Shown piece by piece: positions 1 to 12,200 of a DNA stretch of 64,000 bases. Positions within the stretch are counted from its first letter, which is position 1. The number at the start of each line of letters is the position of its first letter. The notes beneath the pieces are model-generated. The model searched no databases and was not told the DNA's origin. It saw only the letters and a program-made list of their open reading frames with translations. The position numbers were made by a program, and so were the translations under genes. Location of the stretch: NCBI GenBank assembly GCA_941918925.1, contig OW799237.1:71231626-71295625 (forward strand), in the 5' to 3' direction. The DNA is from Phyto melanocephala. Lineage: Eukaryota > Arthropoda > Insecta > Diptera > Rhinophoridae.

Positions 1-189
1 AACCAGAACGTAATATTTATACTTATTCGTCTAAGGTCTTCAGTGCGGCTATCAAAGAACCAGCCGTTTTAAAGAACTGAAATGAATATAACGTAGATAA
101 GAGGTATTAAGAATAACTCCGAATAAAATTTTGTATATTTGGAAAGCTAAAGATACACTTTTTAGAAGGTTTATATATTTATTTTTAAC

Positions 190-440
190 TCGAGAATTCA
201 CAGTTTCACAGAACGAGAATTGAGCCCCATATTGTTGAAGTTAAATAAATTTTTTCGACCTTCTTGTTTAAGACGCCATCTTGGATTTTACACTTTTAAA
301 TTGTTAACTATATTGTACTGATCAAGCCCTTTTATTTAATAGCAAAATTATTGGGGTTAAAGGGGACAAAGCCGTAACTACTATATTTGACTCATATATT
401 CACAATTTAGTCTATGACTCCATCTTGGTTTTTTTTTATT
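190..440. repeat. Family C dispersed repeat, fragment
   Basis: This stretch contains the phrases cgccatcttggatttta and aaaggggacaaagccgt, which recur around 31850-31990, 27800-27900 and 59230-59320 in the window. It is a fragment without the terminal hairpin. Confidence 0.6.
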
Positions 441-529
441 TTTAACAAAATACTTTATAAACATTGAGGTAACTAGACCATTCAGAATTGTTTTTGCAAC
501 ACCAGAATTTTAAAAAATTTACTATTTAA

Positions 530-780
530 ATTCTGTGGCTTGGAGCTAAAAGAGCCAATGTCAAAAAATTTACTTTTGAGAAAATTGGAATTGAACTTTA
601 ACTTTTATAGGTGCTTTCATAGTGATATTGGCCAGCATTTTATTTATGAAGCTGTTCTGGGTTAAGTACGACATTAGCTGTTTTACCATAATGAAATAGA
701 GGAAGAAAACAAATCTAATGCAATGATTAACTCAAAGAACGAAAAAGTGACATTGGCCCTTTTAGCTCCAAGCCACAGAA
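530..780. mobile_element. MITE with ~30-bp inverted termini, piggyBac-like flanks
   Basis: The left end ttctgtggcttggagctaaa is matched in inverse orientation by the right end, with the pairing extending about 30 bases and one or two mismatches. The tetranucleotide TTAA lies at 526-529, one base before the left terminus, and again at 781-784 just after the right one, which is what a piggyBac-type insertion leaves. There is no coding capacity in the 250-bp body. Assignment to piggyBac is inference. Confidence 0.6.
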
Positions 781-785
781 TTAAT

Positions 786-1005
786 CTAATATATAAAATT
801 CTCGTGTCCCGGTGTTTGTGATTAAATTCCTCCGCAATGGTTCGACCGATTTTCTTGAAATTTTGTGTGCATATCGGGTAGGTCTGATAATCGCTCAACA
901 TCTATTATTCATAATCTTCAACGCCACGCCTTTTTTCACGTCCTCTCAGGTCGGCTAGACTTCTGGACCGATCCTCTTGAAATTTTCACATAATTAACTA
1001 AGTTT
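786..1005 (+). mobile_element. Helitron 5' fragment (probable)
   Basis: The segment begins with ctaatatataaaattctcgt, resembling the TCTATATATATAAAA start common to insect Helitrons, and continues with two copies of a phrase like gaccgattttcttgaaattt, as in the internal repeats of the intact Helitron at 39594-40462. No CTRR end follows, so it appears truncated. Confidence 0.45.
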
Positions 1006-1107
1006 AAGATAGTGAAAAGAAAAAATTTTGTATATATCATTGCATCTGCCAGAGGTTATTAATTCTTAAAAATAAATTTAAAAAATTAGCACAATTGTAT
1101 TTTCTTT

Positions 1108-1121
1108 TTTATTTATTTATT
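1108..1121 (-). terminator. Clustered polyadenylation signals
   Basis: Three overlapping AATAAA hexamers on the minus strand lie 9 to 22 bases after the stop codon of the terminal exon at 1130-1182. They fit a transcript end there, although such A/T strings also occur by chance in sequence this AT-rich. Confidence 0.4.
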
Positions 1122-1129
1122 TTTAATTA

Positions 1130-1182
1130 TTATTTTGCCTTGTACTTGTATGGATCAACTTCGTTGATCATCTTCAGGGGAT
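1130..1182 (-). CDS. Terminal coding exon of an unidentified gene
   Basis: On the minus strand a splice acceptor (tatttcag) is followed by a 53-bp exon that starts with two bases of a split codon and then reads PLKMINEVDPYKYKAK and a TAA stop. Three overlapping AATAAA signals follow within about 25 bases (1108-1121). Acceptor, open frame, stop and poly-A signals together look like the end of a real gene. The preceding exon must end with one base of the split codon and lies at higher coordinates; I could not find it, and a foldback element occupies the adjoining intron. I do not recognise the protein. Only 17 codons are visible, so function cannot be assigned. Confidence 0.5.
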
Positions 1183-1290
1183 CTGAAATATACATAAATT
1201 TTAGAACAAAGAACACTAAAAAAATTAACCCAGAAAAAATATAATTTCAGTTTTCTTTGAAAACAATATTAAAAGGTTAAAGTAAACTTA

Positions 1291-2023
1291 AATATTCAAA
1301 CTTTAATCAGGCTCGAGTTCATAACATTCTTATTATTACAAAGAATTTTTTTATTTGTGATAAATGAAAAAATAATCTGAAAAATTATATTTTTATCGAC
1401 AACTAGCCGAGTGGAATGCATTTTCGAAACCAGCTACGATTTCATCATCAGCACTCTTTGATCGGTGGGTGGGTGGTAAAATTAAATTTACGTAAGCACA
1501 GGGCACGGTGCAAACAATCATTAATTCACTGTTGGTCAATCAACATTCAGTTGTATACTGACCTCACAGAAAAATAAAACAAATGATTATAAACATTGAT
1601 TGTTAAAAACAATCATATCTGTTCTTATCGCTACCTAACTGGTGGCTAGAGCAGGACAATAATAGTGATAAAAATGAAAGATAATAACAAACAGAAGTAA
1701 AAGGGTTGCTGTTGGGCAAAAATTTCAATCTAACTCATTGTGGTAAAAATATATGAAAAAAGGAAAACTAAAAGTAGTTACCGAATTCAATTAACTTAAG
1801 TCCCGTGAGTTAAATAGATGATATTTACAACCAACATGCACCCACCGATCAAAGAGTGCTGATGATGAAATCGTAGCTGGTTTCGAAAATGCATTCCACT
1901 CGGCTAGTTGTCGGTAAAAATATAATTTTTCAGATTATTCTTTCATTTATCACAAATAAAAAAAATTCTTTGTAATAATAAGAATGTTAATATGAACTCG
2001 AGCCTGATTAAAATTTGAATATT
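1291..2023. mobile_element. Foldback-type element with ~175-bp inverted arms
   Basis: The left arm (1291-1470) and right arm (about 1838-2023) are inverted copies with only a few differences; the arms include gagtggaatgcattttcgaa and ctacgatttcatcatcagca. The roughly 370-bp loop has no recognisable protein. An identical 18-base string (aaagtaaacttaaatatt) is found at 1279-1296 and 2053-2070, flanking the structure in direct orientation. Long arms with a small non-coding centre fit a non-autonomous foldback or long-TIR DNA transposon. The family is not identified. Confidence 0.7.
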
Positions 2024-2203
2024 AGTTTAAACAGAAAAGTTCGATAAAATAAAAAGTAAACTTAAATATTTATTACTAAAAGCTTTTTGTTTTATTCTAG
2101 GTTTGTTCATTGTATGCCTAATGAATTTAGGAATTTCAAGAAAATGCAATTCTTTTAAAGTTCTAGGAAAAAATTTGCTCTTATATACTTAATCAAACTT
2201 ATA

Positions 2204-2716
2204 CTATGTTCACACACGCGCCTCAATTGTCAATTTATAATATTCTCGCAATTTAAGGCCTTTATTGTGCTCAATTTACAATACTAAAAATGAATTATAA
2301 ATTGAGCAATATGAACTTAATTGTTTCACTTATTGTCCAAAACTCGAAATACAACTCTTGAGTAGTATGTTCAGTGAGAAGAAAATTTTATAGGTGGCAT
2401 TTCTTATGTCAAACAAATAAATATACAAAAAACAAAAAGTAAGAAAATGAAAAATGGTTGATGGAAATTTTAATAAAATGTTTAAATAAATTCAACTACC
2501 AATATATATATGTATATTATAAGTATAATTGTAAATATATTTTATGAGCAGGACAACACTGAAGAGAAGGCATTATTTGATTTGGTATAAATATATATTA
2601 TATTTACAGTTATCAAATGCCAATGGAGTAAGATAAATTGAGTATGTGTAAACACTTATTTTAATTGCTCAATCGACACTAAATTGAAACAATTAAAAAT
2701 ATCTGTCTGAACAGGG
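2204..2716. mobile_element. Possible degraded MITE
   Basis: Imperfect inverted ends (ctatgttcacac on the left; the right end reads ccctgttcagac on the other strand), with several caattt/aaattg repeats just inside both ends. No protein and no clear target duplication are visible. Confidence 0.3.
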
Positions 2717-3220
2717 TATTAAGTCAATTTTGGATTTTTAACAAAAAAATCAATTTTCAAAGCAATAAAAAAAAGTTAAAGTTATCTTTCAATACTATTA
2801 TTTTTATTTCAGTTGAACTACATATATACAAAAGTACTTAAAAACCTAACTTCGCAAAAGTCTTAATTTTTCATGCTATTTTTATAGGACATATGACTTT
2901 ATGACACTACTGTGAATCCCCCAATTGTGTTGCATTTAATATGACCTGGTTTTTGTATGTTAAATAATATGGTGCTAACATACACTTTGCAATACAAAAA
3001 TTTTTATTATTTCATAGTTTCACAGAACTAGAACAGAGCCCCAGGACAATGTTTAAATCAAAGAACATAAAAAATTTAAGTGGGCGCGGTATCGCAAACA
3101 CATGGAAAATAAATTTTATATTCAATGACTGCATTTTGTATGAGCATCAGTTGAGAACATTTCGACAGATTTCGCTGATTCTTTTTGTGTTGTATTTGTA
3201 ATTACTAGGACAAGCTTTGA
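2717..3220. other. Intergenic spacer, nothing recognised
   Basis: AT-rich sequence between the possible MITE and the 3' end of the odorant receptor gene. I see no coding, RNA or mobile-element signal. Confidence 0.4.
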
Positions 3221-6200
3221 TTAAAAAGTAATTATAGAAAATAAAGTGTAATATCCCCAGTACAAATAAAATATATTTGAAGGCATAGTTTGGAACTGTA
3301 ATTGCAATATATACTTATTTCTTTTATGACATTTAAGAACTATCGAAAAATAAAATAAAAAAAATTGTGAAAACCCATTTAGGACTAAATGTCGATTGGA
3401 AAACTTACCCATAAATATAAACTTAAGTTCAAGTTGAAAAATACTCCTGTAAGATTAGAACTTTTGTTGGAACGCATCATCATCAGTTGTAACATTTTCT
3501 GATAACGCAGGGGCAGTTGCGACCAGTCAGTGGACTCGTAAATATTGGTAGACACCATGAGGCTCTAGAAAATTCGAGAGACATTTAAAAATACTTGAAA
3601 TTTATGACTGCATTTTTTTGTAACCTACCTGATCCCTAATTAACTCACCGCTGTAACAGAATAGAAACAATTGCATGGCCACTGCTGAGAAAAATGCAAA
3701 GGGATAAACAAGAGATCCAATAGATGTTTCTTTGTCCGAAAAACGAAAGGCTAGAAAACAAATTTGTGTACAACTTATTAATGATTTAACAAATATTATT
3801 TCGCCAAATATTGAATCCAATTCCTGGGCTAATTCCAATATATATGAATGAAATTGGATGTTTTCCTTAACGAAGTCATTATAATCGGCTTGCTGATTTT
3901 GTAGGGCAATCTTTTCAAAACGATGCTTCAGTATGAAAAACCGGCTAACAATATTAGTTACAAACCATAAAAATAGGGAGTCGATTCCCATGCCAGCGTT
4001 TAGTACAAAGTTAACGGTAACAACGCAAATAAAGTAGACAGCAATGTAACCAAATAGTGTGGTGGTGTCATAGAAGAAACTGAAAAATGTAAGAAAACAA
4101 TTTATCACGAATTTTTATAAATGATGGATCATTTTAAGAATTGAAGGCAATTTTAATTGTAATATGTAATACAGACATACTTATGTACATATGTATTTAA
4201 GATAAAATAAATATGTAAATATGTATGTATGTATACATACCTATTCAATTTAAGTTTTTTTATACCCCATTTCGACCCCATTTGAATAGGGAAATCGATT
4301 CAGCTATGTCTATCTGTCCATGTGTTGGTTATAATCGACTTTTAGAAGCCACCACATGCTCCAAATCGAAGGGATACAAAGAAAGTGATTATTTTTTGGT
4401 ATAAAAAGATTATCCTATAGCGATTACTGTTAATAACAAATAAATGAATTTTGTGCTTTACAATAACACAGATTTTATGGTGGGTATCAAAAATTTGGCA
4501 CATTTTGGTATACAAGATTGTATACATACAAAATTATTGATAATTTTTTTCTAAAATTCTAAAATCTTAAAAATATATGAGTTCTTGTGCTTCTAATAGG
4601 AGCGAGGGGAACTTATGAATTTTATGAAATCAATATAATCAAAAATTTTCAAGTGTATTTATATTCGGCTCCACGAAAAGTCCCACAATGAAATAACGCC
4701 CAGGAATCAACCCCCAATGAAGAAAGCCCCAACAAATTGGAAATAACACCCAAAATTAGCCAGCATTCATAATCAATTTTTTTTGTGAAGGAACATACAA
4801 AGCTCGTTTAAAAGTGACTAATTTTGATTTTGTAAATGGACTAAGTCCAGTGCAGTTATTTGCCCTTATACAATGGAAGCTATTTCAGATCAGCCACCAA
4901 CGAGCTATCCTAAAACTTTCGAATAGCTTAAAAATCCAACTCATGGAAGACGTTATTATAGTTACAATATTGTAAAGAAGGCAGTAATTTTCTGTAATGG
5001 AGATGTGAGGAAGTATGCACAAAGAATTGTTTAATATTTCCAATATATTTATTTTTGAAACCCAACTACCAAAAAATTATTTTCATGTACATACATAAAT
5101 AATAAACTTATTACATTATACGTAAGGAATGGTAAAAAAACAAAATGGTTGCTCATGAATTCAAGATGGAGAAAATATACGTTGTATAAATGCTGCCAGT
5201 TGGTTACACTTTGTTATTATGTACCTCCCCATTGCTTGGCAGAAGTGGGACCAACAACCGATTACTTTTGATTTAGGGAAAACAATCATTATTGACGTCC
5301 GTAGACTAATTTCGTAGTCCGTCACGAAGGTCGCACCATCCAAATCCAGAACGTTATCATTTATGTATTTGAAAAGATTATGTAATATATTTACAGCCTA
5401 AACGTTTTCTTGTAAAAGGCCTATTTTTATATAACCGACAGCCTTAAAAATTAAATAAAGCCCGAATACAAAATGCAGAAACACCCAAATTATACACGCT
5501 ATGAAACAAGCCCCGAATTTTAAAAATTTGTTGGGTGTTATTTCATTGGAGATTATTTCATAATTTGAAAACACCAAATGAGAAATGAAATAATTTCCAA
5601 AAAAAATTAAAAATGGCCAAAAAAATTGGGAGTTATTTCATATGAAATAACACCACAAAATGTCTGAAAAAATTTTTAAGAATATTTCATTTCTCGTTTG
5701 GCCGTAATTTCATTGGGGGGCTTTTCGTGGAGCCTTTTATTCAAAATTGTTCAGTTTTTTCGCTTTTTTATATTTCAGAGTTGACAACATTGCTCTTGAA
5801 TTTGTAAGTGAGAGTAAAAGAGAGAACTGGCTATATTCCTCTATCGCCTTTTCGAAAAGTGATGATGAATCGTGCTGCGGAAAAGTATCAGTCAAAAATT
5901 GTCTGCTAACAAAATTTTTCCCCAACAAATGGGTAAATACATCTTCAACAATTGCTAATTGTCTACAAAACATAATTCTCCTATTGACCAAATTTCAAGT
6001 TGACCAAGGTAAATAGATCTTATAAATTTAACAAAGCGGCAGGCGCTAAGCAATTAAATTTTAAAAATCTTAATTTTGGGGAAAAAATCTACTAAATTAA
6101 GGTAAAATTTTCATTCCGGCATTGCTGGTCAAGAGTTTGAAGTTGGTATGTTGGTAGTGTTGGGTTACGGCAAATTGAAACTTTACTCCAACGAAAAAAC

Positions 6201-9200
6201 AACTCTTTTTCCTATCGGTGGTCTACAAATTGTATGCCAGAACCATTGTTCTGGTATTTGGAAATTTATATTGCGCATGGAGACTTCCCGTTATGTTCTA
6301 TTGGGGACAGCAACACAGCTTTAGCAGTGTCAAATGACAACTTTAACTTCGCGGTAGCTTTTAAAAAAAATATGGAAAATATCTTACCTGATCTTATGAG
6401 GTACTTCTAAGTTTGAGTCGATTCCATTAAGCGTTTTGAAAAGTTTTATAAGAAAAGGATATAATAAACCAGATACACCTGCTGCAGCCACGATTATATA
6501 ATAGAATTTACATATCAAAGCAATTTTGCTGTTTAAGTTTGCAATTATTTGAAGTTCGTCTGGCTTAGCTAGATGTAGTAAAAAAGATTATATTAATTTT
6601 AAGTTCTGATTACTTGACTTAACATTGACAACACATTTTTACTTTATATTAATGAAGGTACCCAACATACCAAATAGAAATAAAACTGCAATACCACTTG
6701 TGAATAATATTATGACAATAGTGGATTCACAACTGTTTCTGAACAGTTCGTATGTATGCACACAAAAACTATGCCTCTTAAGTACATACATATGTACGGG
6801 AAATTTGTCAACAAGTGCAGTTTTATTTGTTGACAAATTTCTTTTGTGTTTTGCATTTAGTGTTCAAATTTCAAAGTGAATAAAAGTTATAATTTTGTTG
6901 TGCGAAAAAAATAAATGGTATGTAATATTATTTATAATAAAATAATTAGAAATGCCTTACAAATATAAAAAAGGGTTACAACAGAAACAAAAGAAGTAAT
7001 TGAACTTCTTTTTAATAACAAAAAAAAACAAAAAATAATTACAAGGATAATCTTAAAACAATATTATTTTTGTAAGCTTATTCTACTATTACAAGCAATA
7101 GCTTATAGTAACCGTGTACATTTAAGCTTATGAATAAGGGTTCCGTTTCGATTATTCTATAATTGTTACACAAACATTTTACAATCGATTCACAACTCTT
7201 TTACAAGCTTGCGGCTTGTGTTGGTAAGCTTATTATAATATTATTCACAAGTAATTTGGTATGTTGGGTAGTTATTCAATTTTGTGATATTACTATGTAT
7301 GAGGATATATTTTGTGTTTGTATGTGTGTGTTTTGTTATTTAAATTTATTTTTAAGTGTAGATTTCAATAATTCGTTTCGTCTGTTTCGCCTTTTTTTTA
7401 GATTACAAATTTCTGGAAGGAGCTAGGAGATTCTGAGCACAGTCTTGAACCTTTAGTGATCGTTTTGGGTAAAACTATCCAGATCAGGAAGGGGGAGTTG
7501 TTGGAGAATAGGAAGAGAAAAATAGGATAATAAAGGAATAGCAACAGAACTAAGAATTAAGTGAAAATATAAAAAATAGGTAAAATAGAAGAGAGAAAAT
7601 ATCCACACAAACACACTTTAATTTAGGCCCCTTATTCAGGGTGACCCAAATTTTTTTTATTGCGATACTAATTCAATTGAGTAATTAACTTAAAATAGCT
7701 ATAGTCGTTAAAAGAGAAAAAAAAAATATAATTTTTCTTATTTGACTTAATCAATGATTAATTAATATTTGTTCATATTATTGTTTTAAATTAACAACTT
7801 AATTAATTTGCTAGTTAATTGTTAATTAATTTTATTTTTAACTTTATATTTATTTTGTTTGTAACTTTATATTTATTTTCTTTTTGATTTTTTTATACTT
7901 AATTGAGACACTTTACAACACATAGCTATATCAAAAATTATTAGTATTTTTGGGTGATTTATAATTTAACAGCTAATTAAAACCTTTTTATGATAAACCA
8001 CCTAAACACTAACGACTATATGCATAAAAAGTAGTTATTTTATGGTTATAGTGTACAATAGTTATTCAACGCTTTTTGTATTATAAACCACTAATAAGAC
8101 TTTGTATTTATAAACGTACAATAACACTTTTATAGTTATTAAATGTTTGTAGTGATTTTATTAGTATGCATGGCAATGCTTTTTATGTATATTTAGTTGT
8201 CATTTTATTGTTAGTGGTGCTTATAACTACTATAAGATTTACCCGGGTATCAAGTAAAGGTAACATTTTTTATAAAATTATAGCACAAAAACAACATCGA
8301 AAAAATAAAAAGTATATAACTTTGGTATATGAAAAATTTTGAGCAAAAATTATAATACAAATATTAATGATTTACCTATTTTGTTAATAACAATAAAAAA
8401 AGTATTCGGGTAAAAAGTTTGTTTACGTTTTTCTTACATCACTATTATAAATTTTAATTTTATTTAATATAAAATATGTTATATTTTTTATTTTCTTTTG
8501 TATAAATTGCACTTATCTATATGTTGAAATGTGTTAATCTAATCAATGTTAATATTTCAATTACTTTTTCTTAAATTTTTTTACAAAATTTCTTTAAAAA
8601 ATTTTTTTAACGCAAATTATGCATGAAATGGTTTAAAAAAGGGTAAATCAAACAATAAATTTTTGATTTTATAAATGGTTTATAAAAGGTTTATAAGTCT
8701 ATTAATGGTTTATGAATGCAACAATAGTGAATTTTGCTTAAAAACGACTTATAAGCTTGTTATAAGTTTTTATACATATGGCCGTAAAGCTCTCGAACTC
8801 TATCTATTACACTAAATTTGATTTGGGAAAACTAACAATTTACACACGTCTTCAGTCTTCCGGCGCCTGTGGACTTCGATGGAGTAAGTACAATGTAAGT
8901 TTTTTATCTTTGTTAATTTTGAATTGTCAGCCATATTTAAAATATTTCTCAAATTATTATTAGTTAAATAAAACGTAACATAAATATATACGGCTATATG
9001 CATAAAAAGTAGTTATTTTATGGTTATAGTGTACAATAGTTATTAAACGCTTTTTGTGTTATAAACCACTAATAAGAATTTGTATTTATGAACGTACAAT
9101 AAACCTTTTATAGTTATTAAATGTTTGTAATTATTTTATTAGTATGTATGGCAACGCTTTTTATATTTAGTTGTCATTTTATTGTTAGTGGTGCTTATAA

Positions 9201-12200
9201 CTACTATAAGATTTACCCGGGTATCAAGTAAAGGTAACATTTTTTATAAAATTAAAGCACAAAAACAACATCGAAAAAATCAAAAGTATATAACTTTGGT
9301 ATATGAAAAATTTTGAGCAAAAATTATAGTAAAAATATTAATTATTTACCTATTTTGTTAATAATAATAAGAAAAGTATTCGGGTTAAAAGTTTGTTTAC
9401 GTTTTTCTTACATCACTATTATAATTTTTTAATTTTATTTAATTTTAAATATGTTAAATTTATTATTTTCTTTTGTATAAATTGCACTTATCTATATGTC
9501 GAAATGTGTTAATCTAATCAATTTTAATATTTCAATTACTTTTTCTTAAATTTTTTTACAAAATTGGTTTAAAAAATTTTTTTAACGCAAATTATGCATA
9601 AAATGTCGCCTTATTTTTGGTTTAAAGAAGGGTATATCAAACAATAAAATTTTTGATTTTATAAATGGTTTATAAAAGGTTTATAAGTCTATTAATGGTT
9701 TATGAATGCAACAATAGTGAATTTTGCTTAAAAACGACTTATAAGCCTGTTATAAGTTTTTATACATATGGCCGTAAAATTTTTGATTTTATAAATGGTT
9801 TATAAAAGGTTTATAAGTCTATTAATGGTTTATGAATGCAACAATAGTGAATTTTGCTTAAAAACGACTTATAAGCCTGTTATAAGTTTTTATACATATG
9901 GCCAATAATATATAATTGCATGTAGTATGTATTATGAATGAATTGTACTATCAGTTTTGCCATACATATATATATGTATATTAAATATTAGTTTATACAG
10001 TCGAACTTCCACAACTCGAATCACCATAATCCCAAAAAAAAACTTCGACTTACGGAGACTTCGTTCGAGTTACAGAATTTTTTGTTAAAATAGAATAAAA
10101 GGTTTTTTATTATGTATTTTTATTTAAAATAGACTCGAATGGAAAACTACATACTTAGGAATATGAAAGAACAAGCATATGTACTCATATATGTAATTAA
10201 AAAATTACAGTTAAGTAAAATATTCTGAAATAAGCGACTGACATTTTATTTTGTTATTTTCAGTAAAAAATAACTCTAATGTGCTTAAAGCTTTGTAGTG
10301 CTCATCAGTTGTTGCGTCATTTCTCTGTAAACAATTTTTTAATGTTCGGAAATAACTTTCTTCATAATTTCTTGTTGGTTTTGAGTAGTTTCTCATGCAT
10401 GTTTTAGCTTCTCGTTGCTGAAAACCAATCGAGGACTGCTTTGTCGACTTTTTTGAATTTTGGGGTCCTATCTCTTTTACTACATAAACGAAATCCAGAT
10501 TCAAATGAGTTGATAATTGATTCCTTATTTTTGAAAATTGTTGAGACCGTGCTTGCCGAGATACCATATATATCTGCCGCTTCCTTTTTTCTTTAATCCG
10601 TCTTCGACGTTTTTTTATAAGTTAATGTTTTTTTTTCAACTAATAAGCATTTTTAAAACACGTTTAGTTGCCATAATAATTAAAAAAAAAAAATAATTAT
10701 GCATAAAACTGATACTCACGCAACAAAAAAGGAAAAAAAAATTTGTAATTCCCCGAAAAAAAATAAAAATAGCACGTAGAATAGACAAACCAGCTCAAGA
10801 AACAAACGAAACAAGCAAAATTCTTCGAGTTATAGAGTTCATGTGTATGTGTTTTGTTCGAGTTATGGAGAACTTCGACTTATGGAAATTCGAGTTACGG
10901 AAGGAAAATTGTTCGAGTTAGAGAAAATTCGAGTTAGAGAAGTTCGAGTTATGGAAGTTTGACTGTATATTATTTTTTTTTTTTATTTATGTTACGTTCA
11001 CATCAGATATAATTTTTAATTATCTTATAAAAAAACAATATTCGCGTAATTTCATGTAATTATTTTTTTTTTTTTATTAATTACTGCTGCTCAAATTGAA
11101 TTCCATATTAAACCTTATAACATTATAACTATACTTATGTCAGGAAAATATACTTTAAATATTAAATTAGAGTAGCATATATAAAAATTAATTTTAATAA
11201 ATTGTTTAAATAATAAGGTGATCATCTTTAAGTTTAATTAATTGAAATCATTGTATTAATCTACTAAGTTATTAAGTTAAGTTATTGGTATGAGGTAGAT
11301 CTTGAGGTTTCATAATAGGAAATTTTGGGCTGATATTAGACTTCTAAAATTTTCTCAGCATGGAGGGAGAGTAGAGAAGCAGTGTAGCGAATAAGATCTA
11401 AGCAACACAACTCATCGACAGCTAGATTTTTTTCTCTCCTTTGATTTTTACATTATAGATTGTTACAAAAAATTGTTTTTTAAACAGCAACCTAAGATAA
11501 AATCTAAATAATGTGAATGATTCATTAAACTATTAATTTATTTTCTAAAGGGAACTTTATATAACCACCACCCAGCCGACGAACACAGCCTAAGTTATAG
11601 GTAGCTTAGTTCCATAGCTATTACAACACTCTAAAGAATCGTTACAATTTTCGTTAAATGGTAATGCATTCATCAGATAGTAGCAATTCATATATATAAA
11701 GAAAAAATGGTTAGGTTCAACAGGCTAATGATTTTAGATTGTAATTGTAACAGGCTAATGATTTTAGAGGCTATCATAGTGGAATGTCATGCCATCCTAT
11801 GAAAAGATGCCCAGCAATTCATAATTAAAATGGATCTTAAATAAATACTAGCTAGTGACTTAATAGCAGCCTGACTGTCAATAAAGATAAAAATACGGGT
11901 ATAATCCAAGTCTACACTGTAGAATATCAAACAGTTTACCGGACTTTTGATCGCCGATACTTCAGCCTGTAAACTGGTACAGAAATCCGGGGGATAAAAA
12001 CCCACCGCAAACTTCCTTCTCTAATAACCGAACTGCTCTAAGTTCTTTAAAAAACTAGTGCATTTAAGATTTCAGCAGATAGTTTGATCTAAATTTGTTG
12101 CCTACATATAAAGGGTTTTTAAATTTTAAGGGCAGATGTTAAATGTTAATCACACCTAAACGTCAAGTTTTTTTCTGCATTTCATTTGACATTTCTCAAT

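Noticed and set aside
5737..6016. Overlapping ORFs on both strands
   Set aside because: No family features on either strand; sits in an odorant receptor intron.
8784..8991. GC-richer segment with a possible short exon between the tandem repeats
   Set aside because: Reads EVHRRRKTEDVCKLL on the minus strand, but no acceptor/donor pair fits and no family was recognised; could be a transposon scrap.
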